Assembly: GCA_949825045.1 (NCBI GenBank)
Contig: OX463836.1
Location: 9,875,829 to 9,939,828 of the forward strand
Reading direction: 5' to 3'
From: Argyresthia goedartella
Lineage: Eukaryota > Arthropoda > Insecta > Lepidoptera > Argyresthiidae
DNA: 64,000 bases
In this document: positions 12,701 through 24,700 of the stretch, piece after piece
Layout of the letters: each line of letters begins with the position of its first letter
Position numbering within the stretch: position 1 is the stretch's first letter
Made by a program: the position numbers and the translations under genes
The notes under the pieces: generated by a model
Told to the model about the DNA's origin: nothing
Databases searched by the model: none
Seen by the model: the letters and a program-made list of their open reading frames with translations, nothing else

Positions 12701-15700
12701 CTCACACTTAAAAAATGACCTAGACTGCCAAATAATAATAATAATAATAATACCTTGGATACTATTTACACACATTGATCTAGCCCCAAACTAGGATTCC
12801 CTGTATATTGGGTACTAGACAACGATACACATACTTAAATAAATAAATATTATACTTAGATAGATAAACAACCATGACTAGGGTACAATCATCCGTTCCC
12901 AGCAAACAAATATTTGCCCCCACCGGGACTCGAACCCGGGACAAATTGTATAACAAATAGTATACCAATAAAGCCTGCGTTAAGCTTGTGCGAGGCTTGC
13001 CAAATAGTAATATTACCCCCCGGTGTATAACCGCTCAGGATCGCCAAGAATGGAAAAAGGGGTGAGGAATTTGCGCAGCAATTCTTATTGAGCCCACAAC
13101 ATAACATACACATACAGGCACTTTCATTGTTTCTGGCCCAACACTAAGATACCCTGTATCGTGGGAACCAGAAATAGCGACGTCACAAGCAAGTCGTGGG
13201 GATTTTATTTTTACTTCCCATGGCGTATTTATAATAATGATAATAACATGTAGGTGTAGTATGCGTCTGGGCCAACACTAGCGTCAAGACATTGTGGTAG
13301 GGAGGCAGTTGCTCACGTCACGAAGGAAATACTTGGTTTCCACAGCCCTTCACGTCCTCCCGGGTGGCGCTAAGGAGCAACAACAAGTTATCCACAAGAC
13401 TTTAATTTCCGGCTTTTCGATATAGAACCTGACCAAATTGTGATCTATCAAATACACTTGACACCGGAAAAAGTAACCTCATAAGCGGTTATCACGCGAA
13501 ATTTAAAAGAAGGAGAAGACATTGTTACGACCCGAATGGCCGAGTCGGCAGTGGTCACTGTCTACGAATCCAAGGGTCCCGAGTTCGAGTCCCGGTGGGG
13601 GCAAATATTAGTTGATGAGAACGGATGTTTGTTCCCTAATCACGGTTGTTTATCTATCTAAGTATAATATTTATCTACATAAGTATGTGTATCGTTGTTT
13701 AGTACCCAAGATACAGGGAATCCTAGTTTAGATCAATGTGTGTAAAGTAATTGTCCAAATTATTATTATTAATATTGTGGGAACAATGGACTAACTTAGT
13801 GCTTTTATAGGGTGACCTTAAAAGGAACTTTTCTAAGACCACTTTGTTGTCCATCTGTCTGTCTGTCTGTCTGTCTGTAGTGTGTCTCAAGACCTTTTTC
13901 TCAGGAACGCGTGGAGGCATCAAGCTGAAAGTAAATCTTATAATTTACTCAATGGCGCAAATTTGCTGAATTTTGCTAAAGTAGTCAAGTAAAGTGATAA
14001 TGACCTGTGTGACACCACCAATGTCGTTCTGCCAACACTCGCATTGTCCAAAGCCGATTGCACCTGGGGAAAAAACGCAATCATTAATGAATTATTATTT
14101 ATATAATAATGTAGGCCATTAAAGTCCCCACCGAGGAACATAGACTCTTTACCCAGATACGAGTAAGATTGAGCCATACTCCACCACGCTGGCTCAGGGC
14201 GGGTTGGTGGAGGGGTTTTTACTAACACTACTTGCTACTGCTACTTTCGATAGTAGCCGGGACCTACAGCTTAACGTGTCATCCGAAACACTGAACGTCC
14301 GTGAAGATAAATTAACTATTATTATCACTTGATATGTATGTTTTTTTTTTCAAAACAATTGGCGGATGTTAAGACTTTTTTACAAACTAAATAATTAATG
14401 GAAATTTAATCTAAATAAATTAGCGTCAAGGCTTTTCCCATACAAGTCGCGTCCACATTTAGCCAACAGTAATTTTTTCGTGAAAAGGTGCTAGCCCATC
14501 GCCGCAGCTATGGAGATAAGAGCGTTTACTCACGATGTTTTTTCCATAGTCGTTGTAACATCCGTATAGCTTAGGTAAAGTGCATTCCATAAAACTTTAC
14601 TCATCGCCGTTAAGTTGGTAGCAATGCAAAAGTTACGGATAAACATCTTAGCACTGGTATTTTTTATTTTTTTAACTGGACTGAATTAGAATACCTACCC
14701 CAAATCATCAAGACATCAAAACTATCTAAATTACAACCAAGTAAGTAGGTATTTAAAAGAATGAAAGCAATTTTGATATCCGAAACTAGAAACCCGCTGT
14801 TGAAAGTTAGGAATTGTGATCGGACTCTGGCAACCGTCGATTTTATTGCTTTTCCCTATTTTTCTCATAGGTGTGCACTACAGCCAACTTAACGACAAGG
14901 GGAAAAGTTATATGGAATGCACTTTTTCGATGATCCATAAATCATATCTCACGGGATTCGAACCCGCGTCTAATTACAAGACTCGACCACAGCAACAAAA
15001 CAGATCGTCACACCTTTTTTCATAGCCACTCAGCTGTGGGTCTATCATCAGATTCATCAGATTCATAGGTTTAACTTTAATACCGAGCTTTAAGGTTCAA
15101 AATCGCGGCCTGTTTTCTTATGGCCCCACAGATGAGGGAACAATATTTATATACCCCACACTAGGATACCGAGTGTCTTACCAGAAACAGATAATCATCC
15201 AAGAACCGGGGATATTTTCCTTCTCCCCAGTCGGGTCTCACTCAACAGTTTAGGTATGTTCGACCGGCCAACCCGACGCTCGGGATTTCTCTTTCTGCAT
15301 GTAGTACTGTTACTAGGCTCTGGTTAGGAGGAAGATTCTCGAACCGCAGCACCACAGAGGTCGTCAAAATGCGATCAAGACTATTGCCAGGGGGGTCTCA
15401 CTCAATAGTTTAGGTACGTTCCACCGGCCAACCCGCCTGACGGGAATTGAGTTATGATGCTAGTAGGCTAGTATATTTTAGTTACTTTCATTGTGTGATG
15501 TCCTATGGTATCTTGTTGTGGGGGAAAGCAGCGGATATTCAAACTATTTTTATTTTACAGAAAAGAGCTATTCGAGCAATTTATAATTTAAAACGAACAG
15601 ACACCTTAAGAGACCTTTTTAAAGAAATTGACATACCAACAGTAGCTAGTCAATTTATTTTCGAAAATATAATGTATGTACGCAAGAACCTTACAACATT

Positions 15701-18700
15701 TTCCAAACTTAGCGATAGCTGTAATGTTAACCTAAGAAATAATCACAGACTGTGTGCGCCCCGATTTAGACTCGCGAAGGTTAGCAATTCTTTCAAGGGT
15801 CAGTGCATTCTCTGCTACAATAAGATACCTCTGGAGATTTTGAAATTGCCATTTGAGCAATTAAAAAAGCATGTTAAAGCGACTTTGGCGAAAAAGGGGT
15901 ATTACAATGTTCAAGATTTACAAGTTTACTTAAATGACAGGACTGTATGGGGTTAATCTGGCTAAACACAGACCTTGCTGTTAATAATTTTGTAATTATT
16001 TATTCCTGTTTATTAATCATAACAATTAAAGTTTTCATATTTGTATTAGTTAAGCACAACCTATTTTTAAACGAGATCTAAAAATCAATCTGTGGGAGTT
16101 TCTACGCCCTACCACTCTCCCACAGTGGTCTAATGTAGAGAAGAGGCAAACAATGACGTTTGCTAAGTATATGTAAATATCTACAGTAATAAATAAAAAA
16201 AAAAAAAAAGATGCCGCTCGCTTGGCTCGCAGTCACCTCCGCGCTAACCGCTCCTCATAAGCAACTTTTCTGTGATTTTTCAGCAATAATGTCTTAAGTA
16301 CCCAACTGTTCAGGCTTCTCGGCACCCAATGACCTCGCAGGGGCCCATAGCTACGAGGTAGCGTAGCTATCAGGTGTCAAGAAGTGAGAACGTCGGCGAT
16401 TCACCGAGCTAAATAAATAGATTCTATCTGACCTGGTCTGTGCTTCGTTCCCGTCAAACTCCTGTCTCTCTGCAAGGCCTGGGTGCACCCTAGGCTCTTC
16501 TTGGTAGACAGGTTCTTCAGCCAACCAGGTATGGCTGGCAGGCCAGCTTCGACCGCACAATTTACGTAAATACGAACAGTATCTGGTTCGGAGAACCACA
16601 ATACACTCAGCTATAAGACAATCCTGAGGGGAGCCCGAATACAACTCCAGATGGCTTACGATTTAATTTTAATGCCCAAAATCAATACACGTCACATTAC
16701 GGGGGCTTTTCGTCAGTCCGTAGTCAAAAATCTGCTCTGTGGCAGCTCCGTCAAATTCAAAATGGCCGTTCCGGAACCATAGATCGAGTATCGATTTTGA
16801 ATCGAACAATCACCCGCCCGGACAGGCACCCACCTGTCCCTTAATCTACGGGCAGCCGAGACAACGTTGCTACCGCTCGTTTTAGTACCGAGCCTCCTAC
16901 TAGAACCTCTGCAGACCGGGGGGTCCCGTCCTTGCCAGGGAACAAGTTAACAATGCGCCCCCTGCGCCAACGTAGTGGCGGTAGGTTAGCATCCTTAACC
17001 AGCACGAGGTCACCAACACTAGGGGGGCTGGTTTTGTCAGTCCACTTAAGGCGCTGTTGTAAGATATGCAGATACTCGAGCGACCAACGCTTCCAGAAAT
17101 TCTGAGTAAACTGCTGCAACATCTGATACCTTGACAACCGATACAATTTCACTCCCTCGAAGGGGTGCTCGGGCAACGCGTTAAGTGGCTGTCCTATCAA
17201 GAAATGGCCTGGGGTCAGAGCCTCCAGGTCATTTGGATCCGAGCTGAGCGGACACAACGGTCGCGAATTGAGAACGGCCTCGATCTTACAAAACAATGTC
17301 GCGAGCTCCTCAAAAGTCAGCGCGGTCTGACCTACTATACGCCCTAAGTGCGTCTTAGCTGACTTAACTACGGCCTCAAAAATCCCACCCCAGTGGGGGC
17401 AACTCGGTGGGCTGAAGGTCCACTGTATACCCCGACGGGAGAGGGCCGTTCCAATATCCACTTTATTTACATTCAAAAAGTTGACTATCTCTCGTAAGCA
17501 TCGTTCCGCACCGATGTAGTTAGTGCCGTTATCAGAGCGGATCAAAGTTGGAAGTCCCCTTCGAGAAACAAACCTATCCAAACAAGCAATGAAAGCCTCT
17601 GTCGAGAGATCAGCAACGAGCTCGAGTTCAGGAGCCCGACATCTCCTGGATGCACAATCAGACGGGTTCAATTCTCCTGGTACATGTCTCCAGGTCAGTG
17701 GGACCTCAGACGACACAATCTGGGAGACACGGTTCGCAACAAAAACCTCTAAGGTATGGACCGAAGCCTTCAGCCAGCACAAAACAATCTGGCTGTCCGT
17801 CCACGCGTACACCGTATCCTCCAAAACCACTGACCCACGCAACACTGTTAGAGTGTTATTCAAAACTTTGGTCAAAAGAGCAGCCCCGGACAGTTCCAGT
17901 TTTGGAATCGTCATCCTTGTCCGAATAGGCGCTACCTTGCTTTTTGCCAAAACCAAACGCACGTCGACCTCCCCGGTGGAGGTGACGGTTCGCAAATAAA
18001 CCGCTGCCGCAAACCCTCGTTCAGAGGCATCACAAAACCCGTGAAGGGTTGCCCTGTAATCCCCAGCAGGGACCAATTTCCTCGGCAGCGATACATTATT
18101 TATATTGAGGCCCAACCATTTTGCCAAATCGTTCGATACAATGCAGCCCTGAGCTCCAGAATCTAATAGGGCGCGAACGTATGTTGGGTTGCCCGCCAAA
18201 TCCCAAACAAGCACAGAGGCGATCGGTAACACCACCGTCTCCGGTTGGGGGGCAACAAGTTGTTGGGCCGCAAATTCCTAGCGAAGGCCCCCGGGGCCCC
18301 ACTGTGCCTGTAACCGATCAGGTAGGCAGCTATACGCCAGAGGGTCCCATTGTACAAATGGCCCACGCGCCGGTTCCATTGCCACCCTACGACGCCCCCC
18401 GAAGGGTTGTGGGCGTGAATTCAACCGTGGCCGCTCCATGAGCGGGGGGGACATCACATGCGACCGACGAGGACGAGGCGACGAGCGGGGCGACAACTGA
18501 GGCGGCGTCCGAACCGCACCCGCATAGCTCGAAGTTGTCCCATGCCACCCGCCCGTTACGGCCTGCTCAACACACCCAATGTGCCGCTGAGTCGGATGCT
18601 GAGTCGCAACCGAAAACTCAGGGCCCCCCATGTGATGACCCTGAGTGCGGCCCTGCACCCCTGGGTGGCCGCGTGCTTGTGGCCCCATTGCCCATTGAGT

Positions 18701-21700
18701 CGGATGCTGAGTCGCAACCGAAAACTCAGGGCCCCCCATGTGATGACCCTGAGTGCGGCCCTGCACCCCTGGGTGGCTGCGCGCTTGTGGCCCCATTGCC
18801 CGCTGAGTCGGATGCTGAGTCGCAACCGAAAACTCAGGGCCCCCCATGTGATGACCCTGAGTGCGGCCCTGCACCCTAGTACCGCCCTGTGCACGTGGGG
18901 ACATTGGCCCCTGAGTTGCGCTCCGAGACGCAAACGAATTCTCAGGGCCCCATGCCGTGTCACCCTGGGTACGGCCCTGTGGTGGCTGTTGGCCGGACCG
19001 GTTCATGCACAACAAATTGTGGTGGGCCCCACCACAATATCCGCACAATTTTGTGCGCGTGCAGTCCCTAGCCATGTGTGGCCCGAGGCACAGGAAACAC
19101 CAGCTCCGCTGCTTGGCCATCCGGCGCCGTCCCTCAACCCTAAGTTCCCCGAACTTATTGCAATCGGCCACAGCATGGCCAATCTGCCTACAACATGGGC
19201 AGGTCTCACCTGCACCCCTGGGTGGGGTCAATGCACTCACAGTCCCATACGACTGCCGGTTGGTGCGGTCCTTCCTCGTCGGAGGGCCCCTACTCACAGC
19301 GCTCCCGGCAGCTCTCTGTGGCTCCGAAGGATGGGTGGCCGTCAACCCCAAATTCTCTGCCCGTCGAGCCTCCTCTTCCAAAAATCCGACCAAGTCGGAG
19401 AAGGCGGGCAGGTCCTCGGCCGACCTCCCGTGAGACTGTTCGAAACGAGTCTGCACGTCAGCGGGTAGTCGGGAAAGTACAATGTACAGCAATAGGTACG
19501 ACCATTCACCAACCGGAAGTCCAAGATTCTCTAGGGCCTTGGTGACGGACAACAACGGGTTCAAAACCTCCGTCTGTATGGCCCCGACCTTGTTCACAAC
19601 CGGGATACTAAACAAACGGTTCAGTTGGGCATCGGCCAACCTCCGTTTGTTGTGGTAACGTCTGACCAGCAATTGCCTGGCCGTTTCATAGTTACCCTCC
19701 GTAACTGTCAAATGAGCGACCAGCTCCCTGGGCTCACCCCTCAATGCTGCCACCAGCTGAGCCATTTTGACAGACTTGGTAATGTCCGATCGCATGTGCA
19801 CCAAACTGTCGAACAGATTGATGAAGCTCATCCATTTACCGGACACTCCGTCAAAAGTAGGCATGGTTATGGCAGGTAACCTGGACCCCGAACCCTGATG
19901 CGGCAGAGGCGCCCCAATGCCACCACTATGGCTGGACTCGCGCTGCCTACGTATGTCCGCAGCCCTCTGCGTGATAGCAGCCGCCATCTCCATACACTGG
20001 TCGACATCCCCTAGCAACCGTGACAGCCTGTCAGGTGCGCAACCATCAACTGCTTCCGCCTGCGCGGACAATTCGAGCACCCTGTTGTAGCGTTCCTTAA
20101 CGTCCATAGACCGCTCCAACACCACATCATGCCTATCTAAACGGTCTATCAGACCGTGTGCGGAGGAAAACCATCTGAGCTCCTTAGAAACACCCTTCTG
20201 TATTTCAGACAACGACATGATCGGAACGATACTTACTCACAATTTGCAATAACTCAATTATATTGGACCCTCCAGTCTACAACCCAAACGAGGGAACCCT
20301 AATCTATAACTTAAACAATGCTGATTTCCCCAAACAATAGAAACCGAGTTTATATCTACACAAATTCTGTAAACAACAATTTAGTTTCCCTATATCATAT
20401 AACACACACAGATAGTCAATATTAGTTCAAGTTACAAATTGCTATAAACTGAAAACAATGTCCAAACATTCATTAGCATTACTAGAATACTAATAGATTG
20501 ACTATGCAAACTTCAAACTGCAAACATGATATGACTTCAATGCAAATTTCAATTCACCTACAATGTACCTGTAATGTAATTACTATTCTGAGTCACATCT
20601 CAGTACAACTGGTCATTTAGGGAAAACTGTTATGTCTGTCTGTCTACTACCAGCAGTAGACTTATAACTTATAATACTACCAATCTATGTGGATACAGGA
20701 ACAAAACCAAGTTAGCTAATAACCCCTATACCTACAGATTGATAGTCCCAAATCGTGGGTTCCTGGAGCCCTTGACGGCTGCAAATCTCAGGAAACCACG
20801 CTCTGCTACCAAAATGTTCAGGCTTCTCGGCACCCAATGACCTCGCAGGGGCCCATAGCTACGAGGTAGCGTAGCTATCAGGTGTCAAGAAGTGAGAACG
20901 TCGGCGATTCACCGAGCTAAATAAATAGATTCTATCTGACCTGGTCTGTGCTTCGTTCCCGTCAAACTCCTGTCTCTCTGCAAGGCCTGGGTGCACCCTA
21001 GGCTCTTCTTGGTAGACAGGTTCTTCAGCCAACCAGGTATGGCTGGCAGGCCAGCTTCGACCGCACAATTTACGTAAATACGAACAGTATCTGGTTCGGA
21101 GAACCACAATACACTCAGCTATAAGACAATTCTGAGGGGAGCCCGAATACAACTCCAGATGGCTTACGATTTAATTTTAATGCCCAAAATCAATACACGT
21201 CACATTACGGGGGCTTTTCGTCAGTCCGTAGTCAAAAATCTGCTCTGTGGCAGCTCCGTCAAATTCAAAATGGCCGTTCCGGAACCATAGATCGAGTATC
21301 GATTTTGAATCGAACACCAACATTATAGGGTGTCTAAAGTTTTAAATTGTTCACAAATAAAATTCGATCCCTTTTTAATTGAATATCTTTTTGTTTACCT
21401 AAAAGTAAACACTTTAGACCCAGTATAAAACAAATTATAATTACGTAAGTAGGAAGATAGGTACCTACCTAGCCTTAGAATTTGCCAATAGCCTGAATAA
21501 GTACTAATATAACACCTCTCTTACACAGAGTGGACTAAAATTCACAAACACAAATCGCACGTAGGTAACCCTAACGTGATCAAGCGAGACAGGAGTTTAC
21601 AGGACGAACTTGTGATGTCAGAGTAAAAGAAGCTCTCAGGCGTAGTGATGCGGCGCAATCTAGCCTGCACGGGCGGGACAACCGATTCTGTAGGTGCTTA

Positions 21701-24700
21701 ACGATTGTTGTACGTAGCGCAGGTGTAGAGAGTAGCTTTCTATTTAAGTGTATTTGCGCAGTGATCTTTCTGTACGTAGTACTATTAAGTATTGCTATTG
21801 CTAAGTTACCTTCTTCTCCGAAGGCGGGTCCAGTGCCGACGTGGGTTCATCTAGCAGCAATATCGCCGGGTGACTTATAATAGCCCTCGCTATTGCAATC
21901 CGCTGCTTCTGGCCGCCGGACAGTTGCGCGCCCCCGGACCCGAGGAACGTGTTGTAGCCCTGCGATTGAAAATATAGAATAGAATAGAATAGAATAGAAA
22001 TAAATTTATTCGGACTACAAAACACACACAACATTGCATAAAAAAGAAACAAAAGAACATAAAACAAGTGAAACAGAGAGTGAAAAATAGAATTAAAGGC
22101 AATAGTAACAGCAACATATAAAACAGAAGAGAATAAAAGCACGCACAACAAAAGTATTACATATTATGTGTAAAATTTACATTTAATACGCAAAATAACA
22201 TTGACGTCGTGAAGTGTGTGTCGAAGCAGCGTATAGGTTCCGACTCAGCATGTGTCACAGGGCCTACAGGTCCTGCAACGCTGGTATTCTATCGGCACCT
22301 TATCAAAGAGGGGATGATAATATAAAGGTAGGTGTTAATAAACTACTTTTTAATAAATCCGAATACATAATCGTAGATAAAAAGACAAAGTCATAAAAAT
22401 TAATAAAATAAATAGATTACGAGGAATGTTTATTAAATATGGGGGTAAGGAAGTAATATGCATTAATAAACACTTAATACAAAAATACAACAATGGCAGA
22501 GAATAGAAGGGATATTGAATAATAATGAATGCTGAATGCATGAGGATTGTTGAATGACATGACCGATTCAAAGACGTCTTACAAAAACTTAGCTTTGGCT
22601 AATAATGGCAAACGCGGGAGCTCTTCAGGGCAGAATCAAGCATCTGACGTCTGCAAAAGCAGAAGGTGTTGTTTGAATGCAAGTTTGAAGCGGGCTACAG
22701 ACTTGTAAACTCGAATTGGTGGTGGCAGATTGTTCCAACACTTCTTCGCCAGATACCTGAAACTGCCCCGAAAGGCAGCTGATCCATGTCGGGGGATTGT
22801 CAGAATACTGGTTGTGATCCTATTGATGTGGTGATGGGAGACCCGCCATGTGAGCTTTTCAAATAAATACTCTGGTGTTTGTTGCCTTATCACACCAAAC
22901 AAGAGAGAGGCAAGATGTAGTTGCTGCCTGCCGTGCGTATGGAGGATATTAGCCTTGTTAAGGTAAGGTGTAATGTGACTACGCGGTGGGATAGTAAAAC
23001 AGAACCTGGCACATGCGTTCTGAACTCTTTGCAGCAACCGGTGAGTGCGTTTGAGCAAACAGGGCCCGTAGACTGTGATACCATAATTTAATTTAGAGAG
23101 AACTAACGACTTACACAGTGACATGCGCATCGGTTCGCTTAGAAAATTTCGTATCCTATACAATATGCTAAGTCTATAGAAGCAGTTTTTCACCAACTCA
23201 AGAACATGCTTCTCAAAGCGTAATTCATTATCCATGACAAGACCAAGATTACGGGCCTCACATACACGTTCTACAGAGACACCAGCTATGGTAACTTGTG
23301 GATTTAGGTTAGTCAATGTCTCTATTTGTTTTTTTGACCCTAAAATCATATATTTAGACTTAATAGGGTTTAAGACCAAGGCGTTCCTCGTAGACCAGTT
23401 GCTTACTCTATCCAAGTCATCGTTAATACATCTTACGGAATCGACAAAGTTATCTTTATTCAGACTAATATAAATCTGCAGGTTGTCTGCGTAGATATGA
23501 TATTTACAATGATTAATGCATTTTGTAACATCTGCGCTCTAGATTATAAATAATAGTGGTCCCAGGATTGAACCTTGGGGGACGCCCCTGTTAATACTGA
23601 CAGTTTGTGATTGCTCGCTGCTACCATCGGTCTTTCTCAGTACTACTTGCTGACTACGAGCCCTAAGATAGGATTGAAACCACCGCACCGCGGCAGCATC
23701 AAAGCCGTAGTAGCTCAGCTTAGACAGCAACAGACTAACATTGATGGAATCGAAGGCTCTTGAATAGTCCAGGAGTGTGAGGACTGTACCATTACCGGAG
23801 TCTTGAGACGCAAGTATGTTGTCAACAACATCAAGAAGAGCTGAAGTTGTGCTCCTTTTCTTTCTAAATCCAGATTGTAACTTGGGCAGAATAAAATTTT
23901 CCTCGGCAAACGAGACGACCTGCTCGTAAATGAACTTCTCCAAAATCTTAGACAAAAAGGGAAGTATGCTAATGGGACGTAAATCAAATAAGGTTTGAGG
24001 ATCGGTAACTTTTGGAAACCATTCCACAAATGATCTTTCCGATGTCGTACTCATTAATAGAACGAAGATGGAATACTGCCGGACCATGCCTATGAAACTC
24101 GAAGAAAGTAAGATCCGATAATGTAACAGAGTTGTCCCCGGGAACATTAATAAAGTGTGCATTAATTTCGTCTGATTTAGCGAAGTTATCAGGGATATCT
24201 ATGGATTTCTTGAAGTTGGGTATAGCCGTTTCTCTTAGATTTTTCCACAAAAGTTTAGGTTTGTTGATATTTTTGTTTAAGTGATGTTCAAAATAAGCTT
24301 TTTTTTTCTGTGTACAAACTGGTATTCGCAAAATGCTTTAGTGATTTGTACTCCTGGTGATCAGCAGGCAATTTTGTCTCTTTATAGGTCTTGTGAGCAA
24401 TATCCCGGAGGTGCAGTATGTACCGTAAATTGCTTGTCAGCCAAGGCATAGGTTTTTCTTTAGTGGTAGTCATTTTGATGGGCGCATGTATCAAAAAGTG
24501 CCAAGACTGATACTTCGAAAGCTCTAAGCATGTCATCAACATATTCGTGCTCCAGAGCTGAGTCCCAGTTAATATTATGTAAGTCGATATCGAATAATAA
24601 AATTGGTGGTTTATATTTTTGATCGGCCTGTACAAAACTTTACGCGGTGTATATTTCTCCCGTTTAACCTTTATTGTGACAGTTATAAACGCGTGTGCGC

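Larger units (their letters stand above)
16307..21316 (-). mobile_element. BEL/Pao LTR retrotransposon, internally deleted, in ABCB intron 12
   Basis: A 5010-bp element in the same orientation as the host gene. Two 502-bp LTRs (TGTT...AACA) flank a 4006-bp interior with a primer site, a gag frame and a shortened pol frame; family members are usually longer because they carry reverse transcriptase. Domain order seen: BEL-type gag with three CCHC knuckles, aspartic protease, RNase H, partial integrase. The reverse transcriptase is absent. The LTRs looked identical except for one C/T difference noticed (16631 versus 21139 or nearby), implying a recent insertion. It could only move with enzymes supplied by a complete relative. 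Confidence 0.95.

Noticed and set aside
16351..16644. 97-codon ORF repeated at 20859-21152
   Set aside because: Lies in the LTRs, so it appears twice by definition. No coding features.
17523..17999. 158-codon plus-strand ORF opposite pol
   Set aside because: Antisense to RNase H and integrase motifs, no independent support.
18458..19468. 336-codon plus-strand ORF opposite gag
   Set aside because: Shadow of the GC-rich gag frame on the other strand. The minus strand has zinc knuckles and capsid motifs; the plus-strand product is Pro/Arg-rich without a domain.
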